A stretch of DNA of 60,044 bases from Pelargonium x hortorum (GCA_036897525.1 JAYMTJ010000062.1:1-60044), one strand, 5' to 3'; positions 1 through 14,150 are shown, counted from the stretch's first letter. Numbers and translations are program-made. Notes: generated from the letters alone by a model not told the origin.

Positions 1-3000
1 ATTGCCAAATTTGAATACTTCTTTTTGCCTTAGCACAGCTAATATTATAGCTTTTTTTTCGGAATTCTTTATAACATTGCGAAGTCTTTCCCTGACAATA
101 GATATTCCAGTTTGAGAGTCCCCTCCTTCCTAGTAAATAGGGCTTTCCAAATAAAAAATGTAACAAATTAGCTGTTCCGGGATTTCATTCTTTCTCCTAC
201 TAAACAGAATGAAACCCTTGCAAGTCCTCTATCTAAAGTTCTGTCGCCAACAACTTCACTTAATTTAGAGACTCGAGGGATTTATAGAACTCAAACAGGT
301 TTAAAGAAAGCCCTTTGGCTTAGATTACAGGGCGAACTCCACAAAAAAAGAAACTCTTGCTAACTAAAAATTTTTTAGGTTTTCCGGAATTCTAAGAGGA
401 ATCCAACTACTCTTTTGTAAGTTTTTTCAGAGGATTAACTATAAGGATATTCACAAGAGATAATAACGACTAGTCTAATTTTGGCTATAACTACTCAAAG
501 GAGTTTCACTAATCTAATCCTTCTCATTCGGACCCCTTCTCTACGCTCCCGGATTCAAAAGCTAGCCCTTATAAAATTGCCTCAAGGATATAAGTATAAA
601 TGACTTATAAGAGTCATATTCTTTTGACTAGACACTTAACTTCAAATTATGTGCATGGCTTAAAGATCTTGGATAAAGGATAAATTCAAGCTAAAAATTC
701 TTCAAAACCTTTTGATTAACTTTTATAAGAAAGACTCGTGAATAAAACTCTTACTTTCGAAACTCAAATAGGAATTTGATTGAAATAGCATGTTGGGAGG
801 AACTTATGAGCTAACATATACATTTAATTAGGGTTACCCATTATATAATACAAAAAAATGCAATTCTTTTTTATCTTCAATCACGGCAGTAGAAACCTTT
901 TCTATATGAGACTTTACTGCAAGTTAGTACTCCCGCTACTCTAAAAAACAAAGTTAGGTAAAAACTTCGGGTTGGGTATGCCTAAATAATAAGGGGGTGC
1001 CAGATTACTAACAACATTAAGGTGCAGGGTACAAAGGATAAGAGTCTAGGGCCAAAGCAATAGCCTTAATTAGGTTTCGCAGTTGAGTATAGGGATTTTT
1101 TCTAAACGGAGCACCCTTAGGGTTAGGGTTAAGAGCTGGGAAATTTCATTTGGTTTTTATTCTTAAAAAACTTCTTTCGATAAACTAAACGGGGAATCCC
1201 GTAACACACTACGTTCTATAAAACTTCTTAGAGAGCCGTGTCTTAAAAAACCCTCTACTCTAACTCTAAAGGGTAAACAAACCCTAATTGAAGTACAGAA
1301 ATAATAGATTAAACTCGTATTAAAACGATGCTAACTGAAAGGTGAAGTAAAGGTACTTAATCCGCTAGCCTCCGGTTTGAGAATGAAAAAAACTTCGAGT
1401 TTGGAAGCGGAAATCTATAGTCTAACTACAAGTAATTTATAACATTAGAGGACATTTATCTACTGGAAGAAGTTAGGTAGGGCCCCCTATGTCTTTCTTT
1501 CCAAGCTTTTAAATTATTCTAAGAGTAATAAAGAAGGACTCTAGAATTCAGAAGCGTCCTTTTTTAAGCACTCGGATTACGGCCTAAGTAAATCCTTGTG
1601 AGGAAAAACTCGGGCGCCTTATATCTATCTTTTATCTATCAAGTATACTTCCTAATTGCGTAAATATTTCATTTTCATCAATAAAGATAAAGGAGTCCTA
1701 ATAATACTATAATTTCCAAGAACAAGGTAGAAAACTACGTTTCAGACTTCCTTTTCCTAAAAAAGTAGGGTATATATTGTGTAGGATAAACTCACAGAAA
1801 TACCAAAATTTTGTAAAAAACTAATCTGAGATATTAAGAATCGGTAAAGGCAAATAAAATACATACCCGGGATACCCGAAAGAGAAAGTAGAGGTAGGTC
1901 TGAACGCATTAAGACAAGCTTACCTAACAATTTCGCTAAGAAAAGGATCCAGAAAGTCAGTAAGGGATCTTTTTTCTACTATCTTATAATAGAAACCTGT
2001 TAGAGTCACTAAACACAATTAAATAAAATAAGCCTGAATTCTCTAATCTAACAAAAACTGCAAACGAAACTCTTACTATGCCATAAAAACAATTATCACA
2101 TATAACTTTGGCATAAGCTGAGCAGGTTTACCCCATATATTTTATAAAGAGCCTACTGGAAAAGAGAGAAGAAGATTTCTTTTTACATAATTCAAGAAAG
2201 AGGTTAGATGTAAGAATTAGCAAGAAGTAGGATAACCATTAAACTATATCCGGCAAATAGGTTTTTTTATTATGAAATTTAGAGAATTCTTTTTTTAGAC
2301 GCACTAAATTAAATAGGATAAGATAAGGAGGCTCCTTATAACCTTATGACACAGAGTGATGACTTCTTATCTTGTTTAGTTGTGAGAGCTTTCTATCTTA
2401 AGCAAATGAATCTAAAGTTCATTAACCGGTGTAGCTGCTATACTTTCTAGTCAGTGTGTGTATTCTTGGTTTAAATTAAAGTAAAGGCATTTCAAGAGAT
2501 AAAAGGAAATCCTATGTAGTAGTTTGCCTTGAACAACTGTATAGAGATCGGAGAAGTGAAGTACGAGAGATTCCATTTCCTTCGCTTACAAAGAATAGAT
2601 TCTCATAGTTATGTCTCAAGAATTGACTCCTTGGCCTGGCTTAGTCAAGTTCAGTAGGTTGGTTAGAACAATTGCTTGGTAAGTTTCGTTCTTAGATAGA
2701 GTGAATTTAAGAGATCCGGGTTGGGAAGACCCCATTAGAGTACCTTTTTCTCATCGAATTCGAATAGGCCTTAAGAATAAAAGGTAAATACAAGGGAAGC
2801 TCTCCTTAAAATAAATGAAAAAAACTATAGTTAGTTGGTTATATATCATCGTAGTAAGTATTAGTTTTTGGTTGTGCAGTTATATACGGAGCCTAATCTC
2901 GGGCAAGCTTTATTTCTATTCTATTAAGTAGGGAGATTTTATAGAATTTTGGTTTATTTAATAAAAGGAGTTCCTTTTAGCTTATGTTATATTGTTCCTA

Positions 3001-4040
3001 GAGGAGAGGGTTTTTTCCTAGAAGAAGTATGAGCTTAGCCAGTGCCCTTCTATTTCTCTAAGTAAGGAATTTCGGTAGAAGTGTCTTTCCAGCCGTATAG
3101 GATTCTAGAACCCTTGTAGTTAAGGTATTCTGTAGCTATAGAGCCTAAAATGAAAGAAAATTTTCGATCTATTAAGTGGGTTTTTTTTAGTCTTGTTCTG
3201 CTCGCGCTTTAGTATCGGGGGCTAAGAAAAATAGAGAGTCTTTAATAAGCCAAAAGCCCTCCTTCTTATTCAACCCTAAAGTTTGTTTTCCTAATCTAGC
3301 CAAAAAGCATGGATTACCGAATCCGACGTATCCTCAAGTAAATTAAATAAAGAAGTTTCCAGCTTTCCGGATTTAAGTAAGTTATAAATAAAAGGGGGGC
3401 TTTGTTGTTTAAGTCGAGTACTAAATAATACAAGGGATTTAGGGAAGTCCTTTATTCCGCTGTGCCATTTTAAAGAAAAGGGTGTAGTTCTGAGCTATAG
3501 AGTAAGGCTCATAAAAAAGGTATTACAAAACAAGTATTCTAGCTCTAAACTTAAAACTATTTTTAAGATACAGACTTAGATAGAGAATACAAGTACAAGA
3601 TAGCTCTAAGGAAAGCAAGCAAGCAAGTAAGTGAATAAGAAGTCACTCTTTTTTTATTACTTTTTACAAAGTAAAGGTAGGAGAACTCTAGAATCTCTTT
3701 TTTAAGGTAAGGGAAGGCTTCTCCGGAGTCTAATTGTAGGAGGGTTCTCCCTTTTAGCATTAAAGAAATTAAAGTTTAAGGGTTATTTGAATCTTTTTTT
3801 TGAAGTCAAAAAGGAATTTCAGTAGCTTTCCTGCCTTACAGTGTTATGGGATTAAGAACTCTTGTATTCCTGTAATGTGTGTGCCTTAGCTAAAAAAGTA
3901 TAAAGAGTTCCTAATAGAATAGAGTATCCTTGTGGATATGCCTTCTTTTTTTAATTTAACTTCGATAAAAAAAAGGGTTTAAAGCGGAAAACTTTAGCTA
4001 GTGTTTTAAAAGCTTAGACCTTATAAAAGTTTAGTGCAAG
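1..4040. other. AT-rich gene desert, mostly G/T-leaning after 0.9 kb
   Basis: No gene was recognised on either strand. The first 0.9 kb is C-rich on the plus strand (for example 481-540 has 17 C and 7 G by hand count). Most of 0.9-4.0 kb leans to G (1081-1140 is strongly G-rich, 3661-3720 has 14 G and 6 C), with a short C/A patch near 2.04-2.10 kb (15 C, 3 G). Purine-then-pyrimidine dyads recur throughout. Reading frames are short: the longest of note is 65 codons at 3563-3760 on the minus strand, with no recognisable motif. A GCAA triplet repeat lies at 3615-3626. Confidence 0.6.
600..617. repeat. Small perfect hairpin
   Basis: A 6-base arm (atgact) and its exact complement (agtcat) flank a 6-base loop. 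Hairpins this short are expected by chance in 60 kb, so no role is claimed. Confidence 0.4.
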
Positions 4041-6480
4041 ATTAGTTCTGCAACAATTAAGTTAATACGAATTTCTCGCTCTGAAGTATCGCTAACTATA
4101 AGGAAACAACTTTGTATATTCACGCAACCAACCCACTTTGTTTACCTCTATAGGATATAGAATCGGAAGTACTCTATATTTTATTTCTATCCCGTTCCCC
4201 TACGCTTACATATTACCTAGTTAATAGGTTTGAAATCTCGAGCACTTATCTATACATTTTCTTTTATTCTGATACGGGTGCTCTCTTCTCTATCAGTCCC
4301 TATTCAGGTCTATTCTATAGAAGCTATCTTAACTTCATTTGTTAACAAAAAAGCACTTTTCCGGGAGTCTCCTAGGGTTTTTCGAAATATAAAGAATAGA
4401 AGATAGTGAAGTTGTTATGTATATGTATAAAGCCTCCGAAAAGACTATAACAAGAAAAATTCATCTCAGATCCAAAAGGAATTAATAGAAATGGTTTTAG
4501 TATCTCCAGGCTGGTTTAGAGAACAACAGGATGCATAGAAAAATGACCTGAATCCGGTTACGCAATCCCTTAAAATACCCAGGAAATATTAGTCAAGTTG
4601 AGTAGCCTTCCCCCGATATCTTTTTTAGAATAGAATTCTTTCTTCCAAGAAAGCCCTGAACAGGTGTTCTTCTTCCCCTAGATAGAACTCTACTACCAAA
4701 TAGAGGTGACTTTCTCTAGAATAGCTTTTGCCGAGAGACTGCTCCATTGAAAGCGTTGGGACCTGACTTGTTCGATTCCCTATAATTAGATTGCCCGGCT
4801 AGGATTTGCTGCTAACTGAATTGAAAAGAACTTTTAGACACCGATTCTCTGGTATATCCATCCATCCATCCATCCATATTATAGACTCTGTACCTAACTT
4901 TACTGGGGATCTAGCTTTGCGCAAAGATACTAGGAATCTCCAAACTTGAAACCGCCGGATTCTTTTCGGGGAACATAATACACTGAAAATCCCTTCTACT
5001 ATAACGAAAAACTTCAGAAACCTACCGCTTTTACTAAACTGAAATTCCTTTAAATGAGAGTCAAAGTATGATCCGTTTGCACTTTCTCTAAGCAAGGAGT
5101 GCTCAATTCCTAAGTGAATCCCCTAAAGAACTCTAAAAGGCTCCTAAGGAATACAATATCAAATAGAATAAGGGAATATACTCTAAAGAATCTGTTTATC
5201 TGTTATATTAGACTCCCTTGACAGGTTTCAGTCCTTCATTTGTAGGCTATAGTTTACAAGTAGCGGCGCTTACTATAACAACAGCTAGAGCTACACCGAC
5301 TTAAAGGCTACAAGAGAGTTAGAGAATCCGTTTTAAACACCTTTGCCTAGTCAGTCACTGGTTTCACACCAACTATAAGGTCATCGGATTAGACCTTTCC
5401 TTGACAAAAGAATCCAGTATATGGACTTTGTTTACCGGTTACTGGAATTTCCTTTCTTTTCAGCCAAACTCTTAAATAAATCTCTTGCAAATAGAGGTAC
5501 CCACTTCCAAAGAATATGGATCCTAACAACTCGAAATCCCTTCCTTACATAAATAGATTCTCTTCTTCAGCTCTGAACCAAACTACTAACCAACTAGCTT
5601 CTGACCCAACTCTCTAATCCAATCCTCAATTAATAACCTTACCTGATATGTAAAGCTCTTCAGAAACAAGGGTTACTGAAGGGTACACTGGTATTAATAA
5701 GACTGTACGATCTAAAAAACTCATCTATTTCACTCTCTACTAAACGATTCTCTCTGTACCTATTACACTCAATTACTATCATTTTCGATTATGAATAAAT
5801 AAGTAAGACTAATACAAAGAAGAATATCTATACTATAGATGAATACCACTATATAGGCTACAGGAAGACTCCTAAGCAACAAGAATTTCATTACCGGAAA
5901 GTCCATGTACTATCTTAGGAACCTTAAAAACCCAGGAACCTGAGGTATGAAATGACCCTTCTTAACCAGCATACCTGTCTTACAAACCTTCCACTCTTGC
6001 TAAAGCAAGCTTGTTATAACCTTCTAAGTCGATGTAGCTATTAGCTTCTAAACTAAAGGTGGACAGTATCTCCTTTCTTGTCTTAACTAAGGAACCCTCT
6101 CTTCAAGTAACCGATTCTTGTTTTGTAATGGACAATAAATAGAGGACTCTCAAATCCTTATACAGAATAACATAAACGGATTCTCTTTGTTGTAACTAAA
6201 GTGGAGCTCTTCTAAGCGGATAGCCAGTAATGAAGTAAATACAGATTCTATTCCTATTGTTTTGTAATGCTAATTGAACGAGACTGAATAATTTATTTAC
6301 AGAAATGGATTGTCTTTGAAGGTTAAAATACACATGTTGCCACATCGCCTTTATAGCTTGTTTGTTAACTCATAATCCACTCCACTCTTTGTTTTTTCCA
6401 AATGAAACTAAATACTTCTCATATACTATTCATAGAGTATACAGCTAGGAAAGAACTAAGTGACTCTCATACTATATTTG
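4041..6480. other. AT-rich gene desert, C/A-rich block
   Basis: The plus strand changes abruptly near 4.04-4.10 kb from G/T-rich to C/A-rich and stays so to about 6.4 kb (for example 4861-4920 has about 17 C and 8 G). No gene is recognisable. The 98-codon minus-strand frame at 4799-5095 has no familiar motif; part of its apparent low complexity (WMDGWMD) comes from reading through a TCCA microsatellite. Dyads such as ggattctt and gaaattcctt continue at short intervals. Confidence 0.6.
4857..4876 (+). repeat. (TCCA)5 microsatellite
   Basis: Five perfect tandem copies of the tetranucleotide TCCA occur here, the cleanest microsatellite I saw in the window. It is flanked by AT-rich desert sequence and is probably a replication-slippage product. 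Confidence 0.9.
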
Positions 6481-9400
6481 CTGACTTTTTTTATCTAAGT
6501 GATTATGATACTTCATTCAATTGCCAGCTACCTCGAATTACTGGTTTCAGAGAAAAAAGGTGCTTATTATAGTTAGGACTTGCTCCATCAGATACAGCTT
6601 GCATTAGAGTTGGATTTCACTTGCACACATATGCTTACGTTCTTAGATTGCTGCACAGGCTTAGATTAGAAGGTTCCAGTCTTCCATTAGCAAACAACAA
6701 AGAGCTACTAAGAGAGTTAATCCGAAAGATACGGGTTCTCAAAGAGTTTTCCCTCTACAACAGTAAACAAACAGCTAGCTCAGGACTGGAATAGCTCTAA
6801 ATAAGTTACAAATACAGGTAAGAAAGAGTCAGTCCTTTCCAGAGTCTCCTCAAGCCAAGAGAATGAATCCTAGGTACGTACCATCATAAGGATTAGAACA
6901 CAGACAAGAAAACCAATTAGCTCCAATTCCTTAAGCGCGCTTTCCAAGAAGAAGAGATTTTTAGGTATCACGAAACTGGGTATTCCGAGAAAAGGTATGA
7001 AATGACTCAAATGGATGTTTTACAAAGTAGTAAAAGTCAAACTAGAAAGAGTACTAAAGGCAGAGGCAACCGCTGGTTGAAAAGATCTAGGCAGTTTTTT
7101 CTTCCTAATCCAGTTCCTTATTTCAGATAGTAAAGTATAAGACGCTGTTAGGGGACTCATTAAAGAAAGGAAATGTATCATTATACATAGCTAATAAACC
7201 GCGTAAAAGTAACAGGGGTCTCACTCGTTGCAAACTTTTGAATTCCACTTCACTAAGTAAAGGCACCAAAAGGGGATATATTAAATAAAATATTTGAACT
7301 TGCTTGGTAATTCTACTGAAACATATAGTTTACTCAAGAGATAAATTATTAATAAGTTTATTATTATTCTATCAGTTTCTTGCTTTCAGTAAATAAGAAA
7401 AGTCTTCTAAATCCTGTGTACCCTTATTAAATAAGTAATTAATAAAAAGACTCTTTATTAAATTCTGAATGAGGTCTGTGTAATGTAATATCAAGGGCTT
7501 TTGACACTTAATATAGACTGACTTCATTTGTATTTCCTTGTTCAGGATTAGAAAAGTAGTCCATAGTATGTCCTCGAAGTAACAAACGCGAACAGCGAGA
7601 AGTTTTGTTTTGACAGACTCATATAACGACTTTCGCAATAGAAAAAACGAACGTCTATGCAATCTCTGAATAGGTACAAAAACCGGCACCTTCTCTACTC
7701 TTATTTTACAGATTAAACCTTAACAGATTTGGTAGTTAATGAACTCTGCTAAACCAGTTTTTGAAACAACCCTAGCTAAATAAACTCAAGAATATGGAGC
7801 TAAGAGGTACTTTTTCTGGATAAAGGGAGTTTTCCTGTCAAACTGGCTATAAATAAAGGGCAAACTCGCGAGCAGAGAGAGAAAAAGCGCTCTTAAAAAA
7901 AGCCCGAAAATTCAATAAAAATTAGACAAGAGTACCGGATCTCGTGTTAAAGAAGTTAAATTGGCATAGAGCAGATAGAACCCTCCTTGCTAAGAATGCC
8001 GGGGAAGTCCTATTTATGAGCTGTAATAAATTAATTATTACAGTTTTTAGAATTCTAAAAGTTCGAGAGTGTGCCCCGTAGCTGAGACTGAGATATAATT
8101 AAGTAAGGGATTTTCCGCCATCCTTATTAGATGCTCTTTGGTATTTATCTTTCCTATATCAAGTTTCGAAAGTTAATGTATTAATGTCTCCGCTGTGCCT
8201 TTATATTTATATTATAGAAACCTAGTCTCAGAGATATTAATAAAATTATTCACAAGGGTACCAGAGTTACAAAAGGGCGTTCTCCTCCGGTAGTTTACTT
8301 AATGGAGAGTCCTCTTCGAGCAGGACTCTGCAAGAAAAGTGAGCCTCTTTTCGAAGAGTCAAATCGATTATAGAAAGGATAGGTCTTAGGTGATTCCGCT
8401 TAAGGATTATACACTTATTTTGATGGATTAAGGTCGCTGGGTAGAGTAGTTACCTGCTAAATTACATACAAGAGATAGCTCAATATGGAATTCCTAGATC
8501 CTGTAAGTGTAAGAGTAGATAATAGGACTAGACTACTAAAAGAATGTTTTATATTGGATTCTAAATCATTAGGTATTGCAAAGCTAAAATGAAAAGACTA
8601 CTACCAGGGAAATTCAAAGAGGCCTGCGCCCTTCCTTTTTTTGTAGATTTATGAATTTGAATACTATGACTGTGTTTTATTTTAATAAATTTAATAGTTC
8701 CAAGCATCCTGACTAAGTATAACTAGTAAACTAACTGACGAGAATACGCTTCTGCAGTAATACCCTATATCTTGGCTATAATTATACTTATACAAAAAAC
8801 TATTAAGCTTAATTAAAATAGCTTACTTTAACTTTAATTTAAAGGATGTCTCTTTAGTATAGTAGTAGAAAAGTTAGGAACAGTAAGGATAGGGTACCAA
8901 AGTATATGATGTAATAAAAAAGAGTTTTTTCCCGCTATAAACCGCGGAGTAGTACTCCAGAAGGGTCTAAAAGAATAGAATAGATATGTGTTAAAATTGT
9001 GTTACCTTTACGTCAGAACGGTTAGTTTTTTTAAGGAAATGGGGATACTCAGAAAGAATATGTTCTACTTCCCGATCTTCTATATTAAGAATTAGAGCAA
9101 ACGCAGTTTTGGTCAACCCTTGTAGGATTCCTCACAGATTTAGTTCCCAAAAGTGACTTTATTAGAAATTTAGGTCGTTTTAAGTTCTTTTTTGATACAT
9201 GACCTTGTCAGGGTTGCTGTTTTGAAAAGGCTTTTGTTATATATTTTATTCAGAAACCCGTAATTAAAGTCTTTTATCCTTTTTTGAGACATCTGGGTGC
9301 GCCTTAACTTAAAACGTAGTAACTAGTATTGCATATTTCAAATTGTTTTACGGTCCTTATTTATAATAAGGGATTCCTATTCTTTCGTGAATTACTACAC

Positions 9401-10100
9401 AATGGAATAGCTCTAGTTTTCTTTAGCATATGATTTGACTAATTTGTATACTTCTCGGTCTTAGGAGCTGTACCTATAGCTGTGCTGTCTTATAAGCTAT
9501 ACTATCTTATAGTTCTTACCTGTTCTAAACCAATAACCCGAACTAAAAAAGAACTCCTGACTTTAAAAGAGAATAACCAGGTTTACCTGAATTCCTTAGA
9601 ACCCAATCTTGACTACAGAATCCTCTCTCTTGTGCAAACTAATCCTAGGAAAATGACACAGTCCTCTGAAATAGAAAATAGAATGTCCTAAGATGAGGAC
9701 CCAAACTACAAAATCCAACTAACTTGTTCTAACCAAATATTTCCTAACCTGTCCATTTCGGACATTTCCTTATTGTATTAATTTCTAGGAACCTTAGAAC
9801 ACCAATCGAATAGAAGTTAAGAAAGCAATGTATTCTCTATTCTGAGATACCTTGTAAGTCTGCAAATAAGTCAATTGAAATTCTTGTCTTTTAGAAGTTG
9901 GGTGTTATTGGAAGAGTTAACAGGTGTGGGGGAAACCCTAAGCGAGGGCCTTTCTTCTTTCTTAAAGTAGGGTACTTTATATATAAATCTCAGCTATTAC
10001 GAACCTTTTCGCTAAACATACCTTTCTACTTCCTTTCTATAAGTTAAGGTATGAAACTCGCTAGCCTTAAAAAAAACCTAGAGGGAAAAATTAGGCGCAT
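6481..10100. other. AT-rich gene desert, mixed then G/T-leaning
   Basis: There is no recognisable gene. About 6.5-7.7 kb has no steady strand bias. About 7.8-9.4 kb leans to G on the plus strand (9181-9240 has about 13 G and 7 C), then 9.5-9.8 kb leans to C. The stretch contains a 105-codon minus-strand frame at 7372-7689 and a 69-codon plus-strand frame at 9482-9691; neither has a motif, signal or composition that sets it apart from its surroundings. I see no RNA gene. Confidence 0.55.
7372..7689 (-). other. 105-codon open reading frame, probably chance
   Basis: This is the longest frame in the first 24 kb. It is rich in Leu, Ile, Lys and Phe, as any random frame in AT-rich DNA would be, with no clear transmembrane pattern, zinc-binding spacing or known domain. 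About this many frames over 100 codons are expected by chance in 60 kb at this base composition. It might be an unusual mitochondrial ORF, but nothing positive supports that. Confidence 0.08.
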
Positions 10101-11200
10101 AAGTAAAGAGCCTGCTTACATGGGCTTAGCTTAATAGATTGAAACTTTTATTTAAATTCTTAGAGCCTCTTGTACCTATACTTTTTAATTTCCATTTCTT
10201 ATAGTAAAACTGTAAAAACCAACTCTTCCCAACTTTCTTTTTACTGTCTTTAAAAAACTAGCTTTAGACTAACCCCTATAAAATAGAAATGTAGTCCACG
10301 CTCCTTAACTCTACGGAAACTCCCAAAATAACTTTACTGGCTAAGTAATAAAATAAAACCCTATTATAAATAAGTAACTTTTAAAATGACCTTTTTATAA
10401 CATCGGTGAAAAGGCCTTATTAGAAACAGCCTTGCTTGTAAAAAATCCTTTCTAATTAACCTCCCTCTAAGACCCCGGACTAACATGAAGAAGCGCCTCC
10501 CTATTACCTGCACTGAATAGGATAGGAACTTCTTCTTTTCTATACTTACTTTTTTTTCCTTATTACTCGAAAATTAGGGAAGTGTCAAATACATAAAAGC
10601 TGAATCAATCCCCTTTTTTATATCTACTGAGGAAAGAATGAAATGAAGAATTACCTATAAAATAAAGACTGCGTACTTACCTTGTGACCAGACTACTCGA
10701 AAACTGGATTTGAATAGAGAGTCAAACCTTATCTACTATAGGATTTCCCGTCTTTATAATAATAACCAACTTCAGATTCATAATTCTTAAAACCTAGACC
10801 TGCTTTCAGACCCTGGAAAATTCCTCATCAGAGCAAGAGACCTTACTTGACTTGAAAACCAGAAACAAAAGAAACTGACTAACATACCTGCACTCTTGAC
10901 TTTATTCTTCTTCTTCATGACTTTCCTACTTCTACTTAACTGTTAATGAGACTTCTTGCCGCCAATTCTTAGAGCCACCTTCCCGCTTCCCACACCAATT
11001 GTAAATTGCCAACTACAACTACATTAAAGAAACCAGAAGCAATGACTTGAAATTCCAATATTCTCTGCTCTACCACTATCAAAATTGTGTCTATCTTAGG
11101 TAGAAAAGCTTTCCTCTATCCTACTCTGTCGTCTAGGAGTTCCCAATTAATTCCTATTCCTAGAGGAGATTGTAGATAAATAAATGATTTATTCTTTATA
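10101..11200. other. AT-rich gene desert, C/A-rich block
   Basis: The plus strand is clearly C-rich over G (10921-10980 has about 18 C and 7 G), after a switch near 10.0-10.15 kb. No gene is recognised. The AAATGAAATGA word occurs near 10637-10647. Words such as cttac, ctaac and cctac are common and would place stop triplets on the complementary strand. Confidence 0.6.
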
Positions 11201-14150
11201 TACTGTGAATGAAACGACAACATTTTGACACGTAAATTGACTTGAAAATTAGAGTACAAATGAGTGCTTCTTCTATATAGTAGAAAACCTTTTCCATTTC
11301 TTACCGATAATTATATTCAGGTTCTTTCTATTGGTAATTAGTAACAACCCTTACAATACCATCACAAATGAAAAGAATGTGATTGACTCTTTATTAAGGT
11401 TTTTTTAGTACCTACTTTAGAATTATAAGCATGTTCTCTATACAATAAAATCTAAAAAATACAATTTGAATTAAGGAATACCGAGTTACAAAAGTCAAGT
11501 AGTCAAGTGAAAGCAGTAAATTGCTTAACTTAAAAGGGAATTTGCTTATAAAGAGTCAAAGCATCCTGTCCAGTCTTTCTTTTGTAATGAATAGTGTTTC
11601 AATCTAAAAGACTGACTAATAAAGGACTATAAGCACTCTCTATAAAGAGCAAGAGGTTTCTACTCTTTTCTTTGTAATTTTCAGAGGAGTCCCTCTATTG
11701 TATGTAGATTTATGAGTTTTAGTGTTAGGGCTTTATAAACCTACCTCCTTAGCTCTGTAGTTACTACTCTAATATAAAGAGGATAGAACTTTATTAATAG
11801 TAATAAAAAAGGGAATTCTGAAATTGCTAGTTATTTTATTTTAATAGCAATTAAACCGGTAGCTTAGCCTGTATTCTATATTCAATTTGCAACCTAATAG
11901 GAATATTTATAAACCTTGAAAGCCCCTTCTGCACTTCGGATCTTCTTTTTTTAATAGGAAATCGTCACCAGTATTGATTGAGAATAGGGCTTTATCTTTC
12001 CCTTGGGAATCCCTGTACTACGTAACTAAGTAATTAGAAATGAAATCTATCAAGGAACTCTAAAAAACCTTTTGTGGACGTTTATATAATTATATAAATA
12101 ATGGCTGGAAAACTCCCGGGAATAAGCTTATACCGCTAAATTGGAAGCCAGATATTCTGATTTCATTTGCTCAAAGCGAAGCTTTCTGCAGAGCTTTGGG
12201 ACTTTTTCGCAGCCTTTGTCTTTTTTTTGGACTCGCACTTTACCGAATAAATCTAAGACCTAAAGTTCCCGCTTGAAATTACAGGATACGAAAGAGAGAG
12301 AATATTCTACCCAAATGTGCCCATCCTACAACAATATGACTCAATTAGAACTCCCGTCCTCATATAAAGTTTTATACACACTGTCAAATTTGTTACTAAT
12401 CAGGTTTTGGATATTAATCCGAATTGAAATAAAGGTCTTTTCAGAGATTGATTCCCCCCTTTTTAAGGCTAGTTAAGGAAGAGATGTCTTGTAGGTAAAA
12501 TTGTCAGAGGTATTCGAAGAATAAAGTATGAGATTCAAGACAACAATGCAAAAAATCTGAGGTCGAGGCTGCTTACTTTGAGAGATACTTTAAAAGCTGT
12601 ACACGGATATAGTACCCTTTCTGGTAATAAGGATATAACTTAGAATATAGGGATAATGAGTACCTGCCGCTCTCCGCCTAGATATAGATAGAGCCAGCCC
12701 TCTAGTGTCTGACCAGTATACAATGCGGTTTCTTTTCTTAGAAGGCCTTTGACTCTTAAATAAAGGAAGGTAAAACAAACAAGGAAATACCCTAGAGTCC
12801 TTGACTAGCTCTCAATATACTAAAACCCTGATGAGTAAAAAACGAGTAAGGTTTAGATTTCTTAGTAGACAGAATAGGGCCTTTCGCGCGCTAAAATACT
12901 CTTTTGTAGTATCCCTTATCCCTTATCTCTGGCATTACTTGTAGTTATAAAATCCCTAAATTGATTTTGGGAGCTTTTGACAAGACTGCTTCAAAAACAA
13001 TATCATAAAAAGTAACCCTTAAGTTGGGCATTTAAACTTTGTTTTAAATTTTAGTACGCTTCATTTTTAGTAGTTTATTGTGTAGAAATCTACACTAAAC
13101 TAAATATCAGGTATCGCTATAAAACTTATATCATAGCGGATTTCTCTTTAAGTTTTTTTCTAAAAGAGTATTCTATTGAATTAGGATTAAGCTCAAGTTC
13201 AAGTAAATGTCCTTATTTTATGTTATGTTTACGAGAGTTTTTTAGGTTCATGATAATTAATATCTATATATTGGGGAATCACAGAAGCTGAAGTCATTTA
13301 TATTCTTTTAAAAGAGTGACTTTCTAGTTTAGTCCTGAGTTTCTGGGATAGAATTCTGAAGCATGGATTATTGGTTGTACAAGCACCTTAATTGAGGGTA
13401 GAAACCAGAGTTTGTAGATTATACATTTAGCAGATTTACTAGGAATAGGACTTTTTGTCTAATAATAAGTCTAGTTTTTTTCAGATAATAGACTCGAACC
13501 TATGCTTTTATAACAATGCATAACTATTCTACGTAACCTAATTTTAAACGAATAAATAAGGGCAATAGGATCTGGTTGGGAAAGGCATTTTTACTGGCTT
13601 GGGGGGAGCTTAGTTGACCTTTATTGATGACCATCCGTACCTGTGGAATCTCGAAACCAAGAAGACTAGAATAGAATAAGAACAACTAATACAAATAGTT
13701 TTGTCTCTCAGGGAACCTAAAATTAGACATGCTTTTCAAAAAAAAAGGGGAATTATTAATGAACGTAACTGAAGGGGCCTTCTTTTTATACTAACTAAGT
13801 AGAAGGTTGTAATGACGAAAAGTATTAAATACGCTATCAGATTTGTTGATGTGTTGTCTAGATTTCTAAACTAGCTACTATAATTCAAGAGTCCTGTGTC
13901 AAATGTCAGTTTTTTAGGAACCCTTCCTAGCAATCCTAGCTCTCATGTAATTTTAGTTTTTTTCCACTATGTTCTTACCCTTATCTTATTCTCATAAGCT
14001 TACGGGTTTGAACCTTTGCCATAGGTTGTTTTGGTTTTAAGCGAGCAGAGTTAGGAATAACTCACATTATTCGTAATATTAGTAACCAGAGGTCGTCTGG
14101 GCTTCTTAGTATTCCTAAAATTCCTTACGGAAATGCTACATGAGAAATTA
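11201..14150. other. AT-rich gene desert, mixed then G/T-rich
   Basis: There is no recognisable gene. The block is unbiased to about 12.8 kb and then G/T-rich on the plus strand to about 14.1 kb (13201-13260 has about 10 G and 4 C, and only 14 G+C in 60). The frames at 12273-12476 (plus) and 12590-12778 (minus) are under 70 codons and unremarkable. An 18-base perfect AT palindrome lies at 12081-12098. Confidence 0.55.
12081..12098. repeat. 18-base perfect AT palindrome
   Basis: The sequence tttatataattatataaa equals its own reverse complement. It is made wholly of A and T, so long palindromes like this are the easiest to get by chance. It could extrude as a cruciform or be read as a hairpin in RNA. 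No adjacent gene suggests a role. Confidence 0.6.

Noticed and set aside
1118-1130. Telomere-like tagggttagggtt (similar word at 46510-46520)
   Set aside because: Only about two repeat units, internal, of the TTAGGG rather than the usual plant TTTAGGG type; chance is enough.
4799-5095. 98-codon minus-strand frame as a gene
   Set aside because: Its only distinctive feature, a WMDGWMD stretch, comes from the TCCA microsatellite; the rest is featureless.
13470-13520. Minus-strand word ggttcgagtc resembling a tRNA 3' half
   Set aside because: T-stem has two mismatches and the upstream region does not fold into standard arms.
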